Shown here: one piece after another, positions 1-6,477 of the stretch | Position numbering within the stretch: position 1 is the first letter of the stretch | Layout of the letters: every line of letters begins with the position of its first letter | Source: Mailhella sp. | GTDB lineage: Bacteria; Desulfobacterota; Desulfovibrionia; Desulfovibrionales; Desulfovibrionaceae | Assembly (NCBI GenBank): GCA_017940105.1 | Contig: JAGAZG010000120.1 | Coordinates: 1-7,576, forward strand | Reading direction: 5' to 3' | Length of the DNA stretch: 7,576 bases | Notes under the pieces: model-generated | The model's database searches: none | Told to the model about the DNA's origin: nothing | What the model saw: the letters and a program-made list of their open reading frames with translations, nothing else | Translations under genes and position numbers: made by a program

Positions 1-207
1 CTGGTCGAAAAAGTCGGCGACCGCATGTACTGGGGCAAGTGGGCGCGCGATGTCGGCATGGCCGCGCAGAACTTCATTGCCCGCATCCAGGCGATGGTTG
101 CCGTTCCTGGCGAGCACCAGACGAAATTCCGCGCATTCGTGCAGGGGCTGCGCGACAACATCAATAACAGCATCACCGATGCGCAGGCCATGGAGATGCT
201 TGCCTAG
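1..207 (+). pseudogene. Type ISP restriction-modification enzyme, upstream fragment (3' end only, ends at premature TAG)
   Basis: Frame 1 is open from the window edge to a TAG at 205-207 and gives 68 residues of a larger gene that begins upstream. The peptide (LVEKVGDRMYWGKWARDV at its start, ending ITDAQAMEMLA) matches what I know of the helical region between helicase and methyltransferase in LlaGI/LlaBIII-like single-polypeptide enzymes. In these, an N-terminal Mrr-like nuclease and a RecA-type helicase are joined to an adenine methyltransferase and a target-recognition domain. In relatives the chain continues through this point as MLAQH..TKPVF. Here the downstream frame reads H-M-A-T-K-P-V-F directly after the stop, so TAG sits exactly where CAG (Gln) is expected. 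The nuclease and helicase lie outside the window and cannot be judged. The family call is from remembered homologues, not a search. Confidence 0.8.
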
Positions 208-210
208 CAC

Positions 211-2616
211 ATGGCCACCAAGCCGGTGTTCGAGGTGCTTTTCAAGGATTATCAGTTCACGCGCAACAACCCCGTGTCGCGCTCCATGGAAGACATGATC
301 GCTTCGCTCACAGGCGCAGGCATGGAGAAAGATCTTGCCGTGTTCGACGCCTTCCAGGCATCAGTGCAGAAGGAGCTTGGCGGCATCGACAACCTTGAGG
401 GACGGCAGACCATCATCAAGAACCTGTATGACCGCTTCTTCAAGGGCGCGTTCCCCAAGACCGTTGAGCAGCTGGGCATCGTCTATACGCCGGTGGAGTG
501 CGTGGACTTCATCCTGCATTCCGTCAACGACGTGCTCATCAGGGAGTTCGGCAGCACGCTGTCTGACGAAGGCGTGCACATCCTGGACCCCTTTACAGGC
601 ACGGGCACGTTCATCACGCGCCTTTTGCAGTCCGGCATCATTCAGCCGCAGGACATGGAGCGCAAGTACCTGCATGAAATCCACTGCAACGAGATCGTGC
701 TGCTGGCGTATTATGTTGCGGACGTGAACATTGAAAGCGTGTTCCATGACATCACCGGCCGCAAGGAATACCTCAAATATAATAACATTTGCCTGACCGA
801 CACCTTTGAGCTTGCCGAACGCGACGATTCGCCCATGCTGTGCGATGTTTTCAAGGATAACTCCGCTTCCATTGCTCGGCAGAGGAAGACGCCGATCAGG
901 GTGATTATAGGAAATCCTCCGTATTCTAGAGGGCAGAAGTCCAGTAACGACGATGCGCAGAACCAGCACTATCCAAGGCTGGATAAACGAATTGAGGAAA
1001 CTTACGTTTCTAGTTCAACTGCCAACTTGAAGAACTTTTTGTATGATTCTTACATTCGTGCGTTCCGCTGGGCTTCAGATAGATTGGCTAAGGAAGGCGG
1101 CGTCATCGGATTCATCACCAATGGCGGCTGGCTTGATGGCAATGGAGCTGCAGGCTTCCGCAAGTGCCTGGAAAAGGAGTTCTCGTCCATCTATGTTTTC
1201 CATCTGAGGGGTGATCAGCGTACGTCTGGAGAACTCTCCCGCAGAGAAGGTGGCAAAATTTTTGGCGAAGGCTCACGCGCCCCGGTGGTCATAACCCTGC
1301 TCGTGCGCAAGCCGGAGCACAAGGGCAAGGCTATCATCCATTACTGCGACATCGGCGATTACCTGAAGCGGGAAGAGAAGCTGAACATCCTCAAAAAGTG
1401 CCGTTCCATGCTCTCAAGCGATATGAAGTGGACGGATATTCTGCCTGACGAACATGGTGATTGGCTAACAAAACGGAGCGGAATATTCGATTCGTTCATT
1501 CTACTGGGGGATAAGAAAGAGAAAACCAAGAAGGATGGGTTGCTTTTTGGTCCTGTTTATTCCCTCGGTCTTAGTACAAATCGAGATGTTTGGGTATATA
1601 ATGCTTCACAGGAAAAGCTGAAAGACAACGTACAACGCTCTATTCAATTCTATAACGAGCAATGCGATATTATTGATACTGGAAGAAAACTGGATCGTGA
1701 TCCTAAAAAATTCAGCTGGTCAAGTAATGCAGATGCTGCTGTAAAGCGTAAGCAAAAATATGCTTTTTTGCATGGCCAGATAACATATGGACAGTATCGC
1801 CCATTTTATAAAAGTAATATGTACTTTTCACGGGAGATGAACGAAAGACAAGGGCAAATACCACAATTATTCCCAACGCCGCAGCATAAAAACTTTGTGA
1901 TATGCGTCGAGAACCCAGGTGGAAAAAAGGATTTCACTTGTCTGATTACAGATAACATACCCGACCTTCACGTCATGGAAGCAGCCCAGTGCTTCCCCCT
2001 CTACTACTACGAAAAGAAAGAAGCGCAGCAAGGTTCCCTCTTCGGTGACAACGATCCCACCTACGTTCGACACGACGCCATCACGGACTGGATGCTCCGA
2101 ACTACGCGCACGCAGTACAACGCACCGTCCATCACCAAAGAGGACATCTTCTATTACGTTTATGGCATCCTGCACAGCCCGGATTACCGCGCCCGCTTCG
2201 CCAACGACCTCAAGAAATCCCTGCCCCGCATACCGCTGGTGGACGGCATAAATACGTTCATGGCATTCTCCGGCGCGGGCAGGAAGCTGGCCGAACTGCA
2301 CCTCAACTATGAAAATGCGCCTGCGTATCCCGTGACTAAGCTCGATACCGGCGGCGTCAGCGAAGAGCGCTTCATCGTTGACAAAATGCGCTTCGGCAGC
2401 AAAGGCAGCGAAAAGGATAAGAGCGTCATCATATACAACAGCGCCATCCGCATAGAGGGCATACCGCAGGAAGCCTACGAGTACGTGGTCAACGGCAGAA
2501 GCGCCATCGAATGGGTCATGGAGTGCTATCGCGTCAAGACCGACAAGGATAGCGGCATCACCAACGACCCCAACGACTGGGCGCGAGAGCACGGAAAGCC
2601 GAGCTACATTCTCTAG
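211..2616 (+). CDS. Type ISP restriction-modification enzyme, methyltransferase and target-recognition part (split from helicase, truncated C-terminus)
   Basis: This 801-codon frame is in phase with the upstream fragment and starts at an ATG three bases after the TAG. A GGAG at 192-195 is about 15 bases from that ATG, so a separate start would be weak and would probably depend on reinitiation. Family role: N6-adenine methylation of one strand of an asymmetric site, coupled to ATP-driven translocation and cleavage by the upstream domains. Visible motifs are the AdoMet-binding motif I DPFTGTGTF (residues 126-134) and the catalytic motif IV NPPY (235-238). Residues ~410-585 fit a target-recognition region, followed by the conserved FPLYYYEK segment near 595-602 and a conserved C-terminal domain. 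Bases ~1440-1960 are much AT-richer than the flanks. The frame ends at SYIL, where relatives continue with DLL..V.TVS. The methyltransferase core looks intact, but whether it is made or active alone is unknown. Confidence 0.85.
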   Translation: MATKPVFEVLFKDYQFTRNNPVSRSMEDMIASLTGAGMEKDLAVFDAFQASVQKELGGIDNLEGRQTIIKNLYDRFFKGAFPKTVEQLGIVYTPVECVDFILHSVNDVLIREFGSTLSDEGVHILDPFTGTGTFITRLLQSGIIQPQDMERKYLHEIHCNEIVLLAYYVADVNIESVFHDITGRKEYLKYNNICLTDTFELAERDDSPMLCDVFKDNSASIARQRKTPIRVIIGNPPYSRGQKSSNDDAQNQHYPRLDKRIEETYVSSSTANLKNFLYDSYIRAFRWASDRLAKEGGVIGFITNGGWLDGNGAAGFRKCLEKEFSSIYVFHLRGDQRTSGELSRREGGKIFGEGSRAPVVITLLVRKPEHKGKAIIHYCDIGDYLKREEKLNILKKCRSMLSSDMKWTDILPDEHGDWLTKRSGIFDSFILLGDKKEKTKKDGLLFGPVYSLGLSTNRDVWVYNASQEKLKDNVQRSIQFYNEQCDIIDTGRKLDRDPKKFSWSSNADAAVKRKQKYAFLHGQITYGQYRPFYKSNMYFSREMNERQGQIPQLFPTPQHKNFVICVENPGGKKDFTCLITDNIPDLHVMEAAQCFPLYYYEKKEAQQGSLFGDNDPTYVRHDAITDWMLRTTRTQYNAPSITKEDIFYYVYGILHSPDYRARFANDLKKSLPRIPLVDGINTFMAFSGAGRKLAELHLNYENAPAYPVTKLDTGGVSEERFIVDKMRFGSKGSEKDKSVIIYNSAIRIEGIPQEAYEYVVNGRSAIEWVMECYRVKTDKDSGITNDPNDWAREHGKPSYIL

Positions 2617-2708
2617 ACCTTCTGCTCTCCGTCATCACTGTGAGCATGGAAACGGTGACGATCGTGAAGGCGCTGCCAGAGTTGAAGTTCGGAACTCGCG
2701 AGGAGTAA
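2616..2708 (+). pseudogene. Frameshifted C-terminal tail of the type ISP enzyme
   Basis: Read in the third frame, these bases give DLLLSVITVSMETVTIVK followed by ALPELKFGTREE and a TAA at 2706-2708. Type ISP proteins normally end with this kind of tail (YILDL...V.TVS.ET..IV..LP). It joins SYIL of the main frame if two bases (TA at 2614-2615) are removed, or if one base is added. The upstream frame meets TAG at 2614-2616 instead. I therefore read this as the lost last ~30 residues of the same gene and not a separate gene. The cause could be a real indel or a sequencing error; the window alone cannot decide. Confidence 0.8.
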
Positions 2709-2729
2709 TTATTACAGGAAGGAAAAGCG

Positions 2730-3119
2730 ATGAGTGTAATTACCGGTCATGAATACCAGTTGTTGAAAATTTTCAGCTCGGATTTCGAATACCACATCCC
2801 TGCATACCAAAGGCCGTATGCATGGACGACGGAAGAGACGAACACCCTCTTCGATGACCTGTACGGCTTCTTCACCTCCGAAAGCGAGGACGAGAACTAC
2901 TTCCTCGGCAGCATTGTTCTCATCAAGGAGGATACAGACCGGAGGGCGGACGTCATCGACGGACAGCAGCGGCTGACCACGCTGACGATATTATTCTCCG
3001 TGCTGGCTGATAATCTTACCGACCCAAAAAAGAAGGCGTCCTGCATGAAGCGCCTACAGGAGGAAGGCGACGAACTGGCCGGGATCGCGAGCCTTCCGAG
3101 AGTCTTCCTTCGCGAGTGA
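2730..3119 (+). pseudogene. GmrSD-type (DUF262) type IV restriction enzyme, N-terminal fragment ending at in-frame TGA
   Basis: The ATG at 2730 is preceded by AGGAAGG (2716-2722) with a 7-base spacer, so translation should start well. The 129 residues are the first half of a DUF262 domain, a ParB/Srx-like NTP-binding fold. They contain IPAYQRPYAW (23-32), FLGSIVL (58-64) and the hallmark DGQQRLTTL (77-85). In GmrSD this half acts as the nucleotide-dependent GmrS part that works with a DUF1524 nuclease to cut glucosylated hydroxymethylcytosine DNA of phages; other members cut other modified DNA. The frame ends LRE at a TGA (3117-3119), and the same phase continues DQEFFNKYIQ, as relatives do after an arginine. 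CGA to TGA is a single C-to-T change. The family call is firm. The substrate of this copy is unknown. Confidence 0.88.
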
Positions 3120-4760
3120 GATCAGGAATTCTTCAACAAGTACATCCAGAACGTGAAGATTGATGACCTGTTCAAGATCGATCCTGCAACGCTCGACACG
3201 GAGGCCAAGCGTCATATACAGGAGAACTGCAAAGCCCTCTTGGCGAAATTCAAAGATACGTTCCATGGCGACGAGACGGAGCTCTTGAAATTCAGTAACT
3301 TCCTTCTGAACCGCTGCTATCTTGTCGTAGTCTCTACACCGAGTCAGGCCTCCGCCTTCCGGGTTTTCTCGGTAATGAACAGTCGAGGGCTGGATCTGTT
3401 GCCCACGGACATCATCAAGTCCGAAACCATCGGCAAGTTGCCTGCGAATCTTCAGAAAGCCTACACGGATAAGTGGGAAGATTTGGAGAATCAGGTTGGA
3501 CGAGATGGTTTCAACGAGGTCTTTACGCATACCAGAACCATCTTCATGATGGAGAAGGCGAAGAAGAACCTGCTCGATGAGTTCCGCTCCTTCGTAGTGC
3601 CGGATACCACGCCAAAGTCTCTGATTGACGATTACCTTGAGCCGTACACGCTGGCTTATATGAAGCTGAAGAACTGCACCTATACATCGACCAAGAACGC
3701 CGAGGAGATCAACGAACTCCTGTACTGGCTGAACAAGAGCAACAACTACGACTGGATGCCGTCAGCTATCCTGTTCATGACTATGCACCCAGACGATTCG
3801 GATTACCTTCTTTGGTTCATAAAGAAGCTGGAGCGTCTGTCTTCCTATCTTCAGGTGACAGCGCAAGACGTGAACCACAGAATGGCAAGGTACAAGTTTG
3901 TTCTGGCAGAGCTCAAGGAAAAGCCGTACAGCTCCCGGAGTGCCCCTATCCAGAACATCGAGCTGACGGAATGGGAAAAGGAGGAATTCCTAAAAACGTT
4001 GAATGGTGAAATCTACACGATGCCTGCGGCAAGAAGGAACTACATCATCCAGCGTCTGGATTCTTTCGTTTCTGATGGAGGGGCTACCTACAATACCAAG
4101 CTATTCACTATCGAGCACGTTTTTCCTCAGAACCCAAGTGTCGGAAGCGAGTGGTTCGACCTGTGGCCGGAAGGAAAAGATCGCCAGTACTGGCTTAATC
4201 GCATTGCAAACCTCGTACCGCTCACCAGACAGCGGAACAGCGCAGCACAGAACTACGACTTCAAGACAAAGAAGGAAAAGTACTTCACCACCAAGAGCGG
4301 GACGTCCTCTTATCAGCTAACAACGCAGGTGCTGAACATTGACACTTGGACGCCGAAGGACGCAAAGAACCGTCAGGAATACCTGCTAGGAATTTTCGCC
4401 AAGAACTGGGATCTGGAAAAAGACAGTGAGCGTAATGGTCGCGAGACCTATCTGCTCTCCGGCAGGGGAGGTAACGCATCCGGGTATCCGCTGGGAAGCG
4501 ACAACTTTATCGTCAATGCAGGAAGCAAGATTTCCCAAGATGTCACAGATGGGTACCCTCAAAACTACGCCAACCTACGCGATTCGCTGATTGCCGACGG
4601 CACCATCGTGGATGGCGTATTCGTCAAAGACCACACGTTTACCAGCTCTTCGGCAGCCGCATGTGTGGTCCTCGGAAGAGCCGCCAACGGAAGGAAAGAG
4701 TGGACGCTGCTCGACGGCAGGACCTATGGCAAGTATGGCAGGCTGGATTCAGACAATTGA
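3120..4760 (+). pseudogene. GmrSD-type enzyme, C-terminal fragment: rest of DUF262, DUF1524 nuclease and DUF4357
   Basis: This is the same frame as the fragment starting at 2730, uninterrupted to TGA at 4758-4760. The first start-like codon is a GTG at 3153 with no recognisable Shine-Dalgarno, so independent translation is doubtful. The DUF262 remainder includes FRVFSVMNSRGLDLLPTDI, the usual F..MNSRG..L...DI.K signature. The DUF1524 His-Me-type nuclease follows: IEHVFPQNP, with its His at codon 463 counted from 2730, then LNRIANLVPL with its Asn at codon 494, then QRN and a K-rich stretch. The last ~50 residues (SAAACVVLGRAANGRKEW, then DGRTYGKY) resemble DUF4357, often appended to restriction proteins. 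Read through the TGA, the product would be 676 residues, a normal single-chain GmrSD length. All catalytic motifs are preserved, which argues that the stop is recent, conditional or an artefact. Confidence 0.87.
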
Positions 4761-4912
4761 ACCCGTTCTCCGCTTGCGTTGCCATTGGCATCGGGGGCGT
4801 TTGCAGCGGAATTGCTATCGCCATCAGCATCAGGTGCACATGCATAGCCTTTGCAGCATCGCAGCCATCCGCTTGCCTAATTGCCTGGAATGTCAAATAT
4901 GCCTATACTGAC
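4761..4912 (+). other. Junction between the GmrSD gene and the DUF5063 remnant, no gene recognised
   Basis: No frame here gives a protein I recognise. The phase that leads into the DUF5063 segment is open but codes a low-complexity hydrophobic peptide (Ala, Ile, Cys, Ser) unlike the helical N-terminus expected of DUF5063 proteins. The other + phases contain stops or continue only by chance. No terminator hairpin with a T run and no insertion-sequence end is visible. It may be a recombination scar at the edge of the defence island. Confidence 0.45.
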
Positions 4913-5200
4913 GTGGTCGATGACCGAAATGCAAACCTGACAGGAACGCTGTTTCCTCCAAGCAAGGACTTAGAAACATATTACTGGCTAAACTATGACC
5001 CATTTGCTGAAAATGATCTTGTTTGCGGTGATCTCTATGATGACTTGATGGACATTGCACGAGATTTGCAAAGCGGCATAGAGGAATACGAGACTGGAAG
5101 ACGTGGAAACGCTGTCTGGGAGTGGCGTATCAGACTTGATTCTCATTTGGGGCAGCACTCCGTTGACGCAATGAGGGTGCTCCATGCACTTAGGACGTAA
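4913..5200 (+). pseudogene. DUF5063-family protein, C-terminal part (probable 5'-truncated remnant)
   Basis: The last ~70 residues match my recollection of DUF5063: YYWLNYDPF, then GDLYDDLMDIARDLQSGI, then AVWEWRIRLDSHLGQHSVDA and MRVLHAL, ending at TAA 5198-5200. In the family these correspond to Y/W..FDP, the SL.DDL.DIY.DL..G motif and the VWEWR....HWG.H..DAL..LH ending. The function of the family is not known to me. Full members carry an N-terminal helical part of roughly 60-90 residues, which is absent here. In phase, the only nearby start-like codons are a GTG at 4913 and a TTG at 4757 overlapping the preceding stop; neither has a convincing ribosome binding site. The phase stays open upstream to an ATG at 4661, but that overlaps the DUF4357 region of the GmrSD gene. 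I favour a gene truncated when the neighbouring island formed; a short functional variant is possible. Confidence 0.6.
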
Positions 5201-5250
5201 TTCTTGGCTTCCAAAATGCTCACAGTCTACTTTGACTGCACGGAGGACAC

Positions 5251-5856
5251 ATGAACAGACGTGATTTTCTGAGCAGCGGCGCAGCAATCGCCGCGGTAAC
5301 GATCATGGCTCCAGAATTTGCCTTTGCTGCTGAAAGCGATCAGATAATAAAACTGCCTGAACCGGATAAGAATGGCGGCAAGCCGCTGATGGAATGCCTT
5401 GCCCTGCGGCGCTCCAGCCATGTTCTTGGACGCGGTGATGTTGACATGCCCACCCTGGGCAATCTTCTTTGGGCGGCATGGGGAATCAACCGAGAGGACG
5501 GCAAGCATGTCATCCCCACAGCATTGAACAAGCAGCAGGTTGTTGTCTACGCCGTACGCAGCGATGGCGTATGGGAATACATGCCAAAAGAACACGCCGT
5601 CAAAAAAGTTCTGACCGGCGACAGGCGCAATGCATTTGACGGTGCCGGGCTTGTCCTGCTCTATGCAGCTCCTGAAAAAGATTCCTACTCTGCCATGCAC
5701 GTGGGCTCCATGTACCAGAATGTCGGCCTGTTCTGCGCCTCAGCTGGGCTCGACAACTGCGTGAAACACCAGAAGTACGATGCCTTGGACGTCGACTTGC
5801 CGTTGCCGTCAGGCTGGATGACCTTCGTTACACAGTCGGTGGCGTGGCCAAAATAG
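5251..5856 (+). CDS. Tat-exported nitroreductase-family flavoprotein
   Basis: The 201-residue protein starts at an ATG with GGAGG at 5242-5246. Residues 1-27 form a twin-arginine signal peptide: N-R-R-D-F-L at 2-7, an Ala-rich hydrophobic core, and an A-F-A cleavage site at 24-26. The mature part fits the short secreted subgroup of nitroreductases: IKLPEPDKNGGKPLMECL, then RRSS (53-56), NLLWAAWGIN (71-80) and an ending near QSVAWPK. Such enzymes bind FMN and reduce nitroaromatics, quinones or other acceptors with reducing power from a partner, and Tat export suggests folding with the flavin before transport to the periplasm. One oddity is that the family's R-R-S-x-R-x-F motif reads R-R-S-S-H-V-L, so the second phosphate-side Arg and the Phe are replaced. 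The substrate cannot be read from the sequence. The next gene starts 15 bases downstream, suggesting co-transcription. Confidence 0.88.
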   Translation: MNRRDFLSSGAAIAAVTIMAPEFAFAAESDQIIKLPEPDKNGGKPLMECLALRRSSHVLGRGDVDMPTLGNLLWAAWGINREDGKHVIPTALNKQQVVVYAVRSDGVWEYMPKEHAVKKVLTGDRRNAFDGAGLVLLYAAPEKDSYSAMHVGSMYQNVGLFCASAGLDNCVKHQKYDALDVDLPLPSGWMTFVTQSVAWPK

Positions 5857-5871
5857 AGGATGGTACGACAG

Positions 5872-6474
5872 ATGCCTGACTACAGAAACATGTCCTCAGT
5901 TGAGGCACTTCGCTTTGCAAAAGAGAAAAGCGGCATGACTGCTGATGAAATTTCTCTGAAGCTTGGCACCAGCACTGCGGTCATAAACAGGTACCTTCGC
6001 CTGAACGGCGGCTACAGTCCCAGCCTTGACATGATCCCCAGACTTTGCTCTGTGCTTGACAACATCGTCCTTCTTGACTGGCTGAAAGCCCAGGTTGAAA
6101 GTCCTAAGGCTGTTCCACAGGCTAAAGACAGCGCGGATGTGCTTATGGCTGTGGCGAACGCATCTGCGGCTCTGGGTGACGTAAGCCGACTTCTTGTACG
6201 CATAGACAAGACAGGCATCAACGCGGGCCTTGCAAAAAAAATCCGATCTGCCTTGGAAGAGGTGAAAAATGCATGCTCTACGGCTCAAGATCAAATACAG
6301 GACATTGCAGCCTCTGATATTTCTCAGCACGTCGTGCTCAACCACATCTGTTTGCGTGACCAAAGCGAACGTCTAGAATTTTCGCAAAATAGACGTTTAG
6401 ACTCCTCCTCTGACTTGCTATTTGAAAACATGAACAATTCAGGTTTCCAAAACAAGTATCAGGAGGACTTCGGC
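5872..6474 (+). CDS. CII-like helix-turn-helix regulator (no stop before the next gene)
   Basis: I place the start at the ATG at 5872 (MPDYRNMSSVEALRFAKEKS), with AGGA at 5857-5860 about 11 bases upstream; an in-phase ATG at 5860 lacks a spaced Shine-Dalgarno. Residues ~10-45 (VEALRFAKEKSGMTADEISL, then KLGTSTAVINRYLR) form a helix-turn-helix. It is followed by YSPSLDMIPRLCSVLDNIVL, a pattern I associate with phage CII-like regulators in Desulfovibrio-type bacteria. Residues ~80-157 are Ala- and Lys-rich and probably helical (ADVLMAVANASAALGDVSRL and onward), suggesting an oligomerisation domain. Known relatives would end at about residue 150-165, near 6320-6370. Here the phase stays open through a 130-base, less protein-like stretch into the VIT/VWA gene. 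It is either a run-on protein fused to that gene or a regulator whose stop was lost. It probably regulates its own cluster; the dyad at 6368-6397 is a candidate target. Confidence 0.72.
6368..6397. promoter_or_regulatory. Perfect 8-bp inverted repeat upstream of the VIT/VWA gene (candidate operator or hairpin)
   Basis: AACGTCTA at 6368-6375 and TAGACGTT at 6390-6397 are exact reverse complements separated by 14 bases. The spacer itself contains ATTTT-CGC-AAAAT (6378-6390), so an RNA could form a 7-bp stem, a 3-base bulge and a 5-bp stem with a CGC loop. No T run follows, so an intrinsic terminator on the + strand is unlikely. Its place just after the conserved part of the helix-turn-helix gene and ~80 bases before the VIT/VWA start fits an operator. 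This is inference from position and symmetry only. Confidence 0.5.
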
Positions 6475-6477
6475 ATG
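6461..6477 (+). promoter_or_regulatory. Strong Shine-Dalgarno and start codon of the VIT/VWA gene
   Basis: AGGAGG at 6461-6466 is the full anti-16S consensus and lies 8 bases before the ATG at 6475. This decides the start of the VIT/VWA protein despite the open phase upstream. It indicates that the gene can be translated independently of the regulator. Confidence 0.8.

Noticed and set aside
361..969. 202-codon open frame on the - strand
   Set aside because: It overlaps the methyltransferase motif I and IV region, whose conservation explains the DNA; no domain is seen in the antisense peptide.
1867..2592. 241-codon open frame on the - strand
   Set aside because: It lies entirely inside the conserved C-terminal part of the type ISP enzyme and reads as a GC-driven shadow with no recognisable motif.
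205..3119. Genetic recoding (TAG or TGA read as sense) as a general explanation
   Set aside because: TAG ends the nitroreductase at the expected place (5854-5856) and TGA ends the GmrSD gene after its last domain (4758-4760), so both work as stops here. Local suppression remains possible but is not needed.
3054..3530. 158-codon open frame on the - strand across the TGA of the GmrSD gene
   Set aside because: The sense strand carries a clear DUF262 sequence on both sides; the antisense product has no family features.
4661..4912. Upstream extension of the DUF5063 frame to an ATG at 4661
   Set aside because: The first ~100 bases overlap the DUF4357 end of the GmrSD gene in another phase, and the rest is low-complexity sequence unlike the family N-terminus.
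5223..5239. Short inverted repeat CAGTC/GACTG just before the nitroreductase start
   Set aside because: Five-base arms are common by chance, and there is no T run or other support for an operator or terminator.
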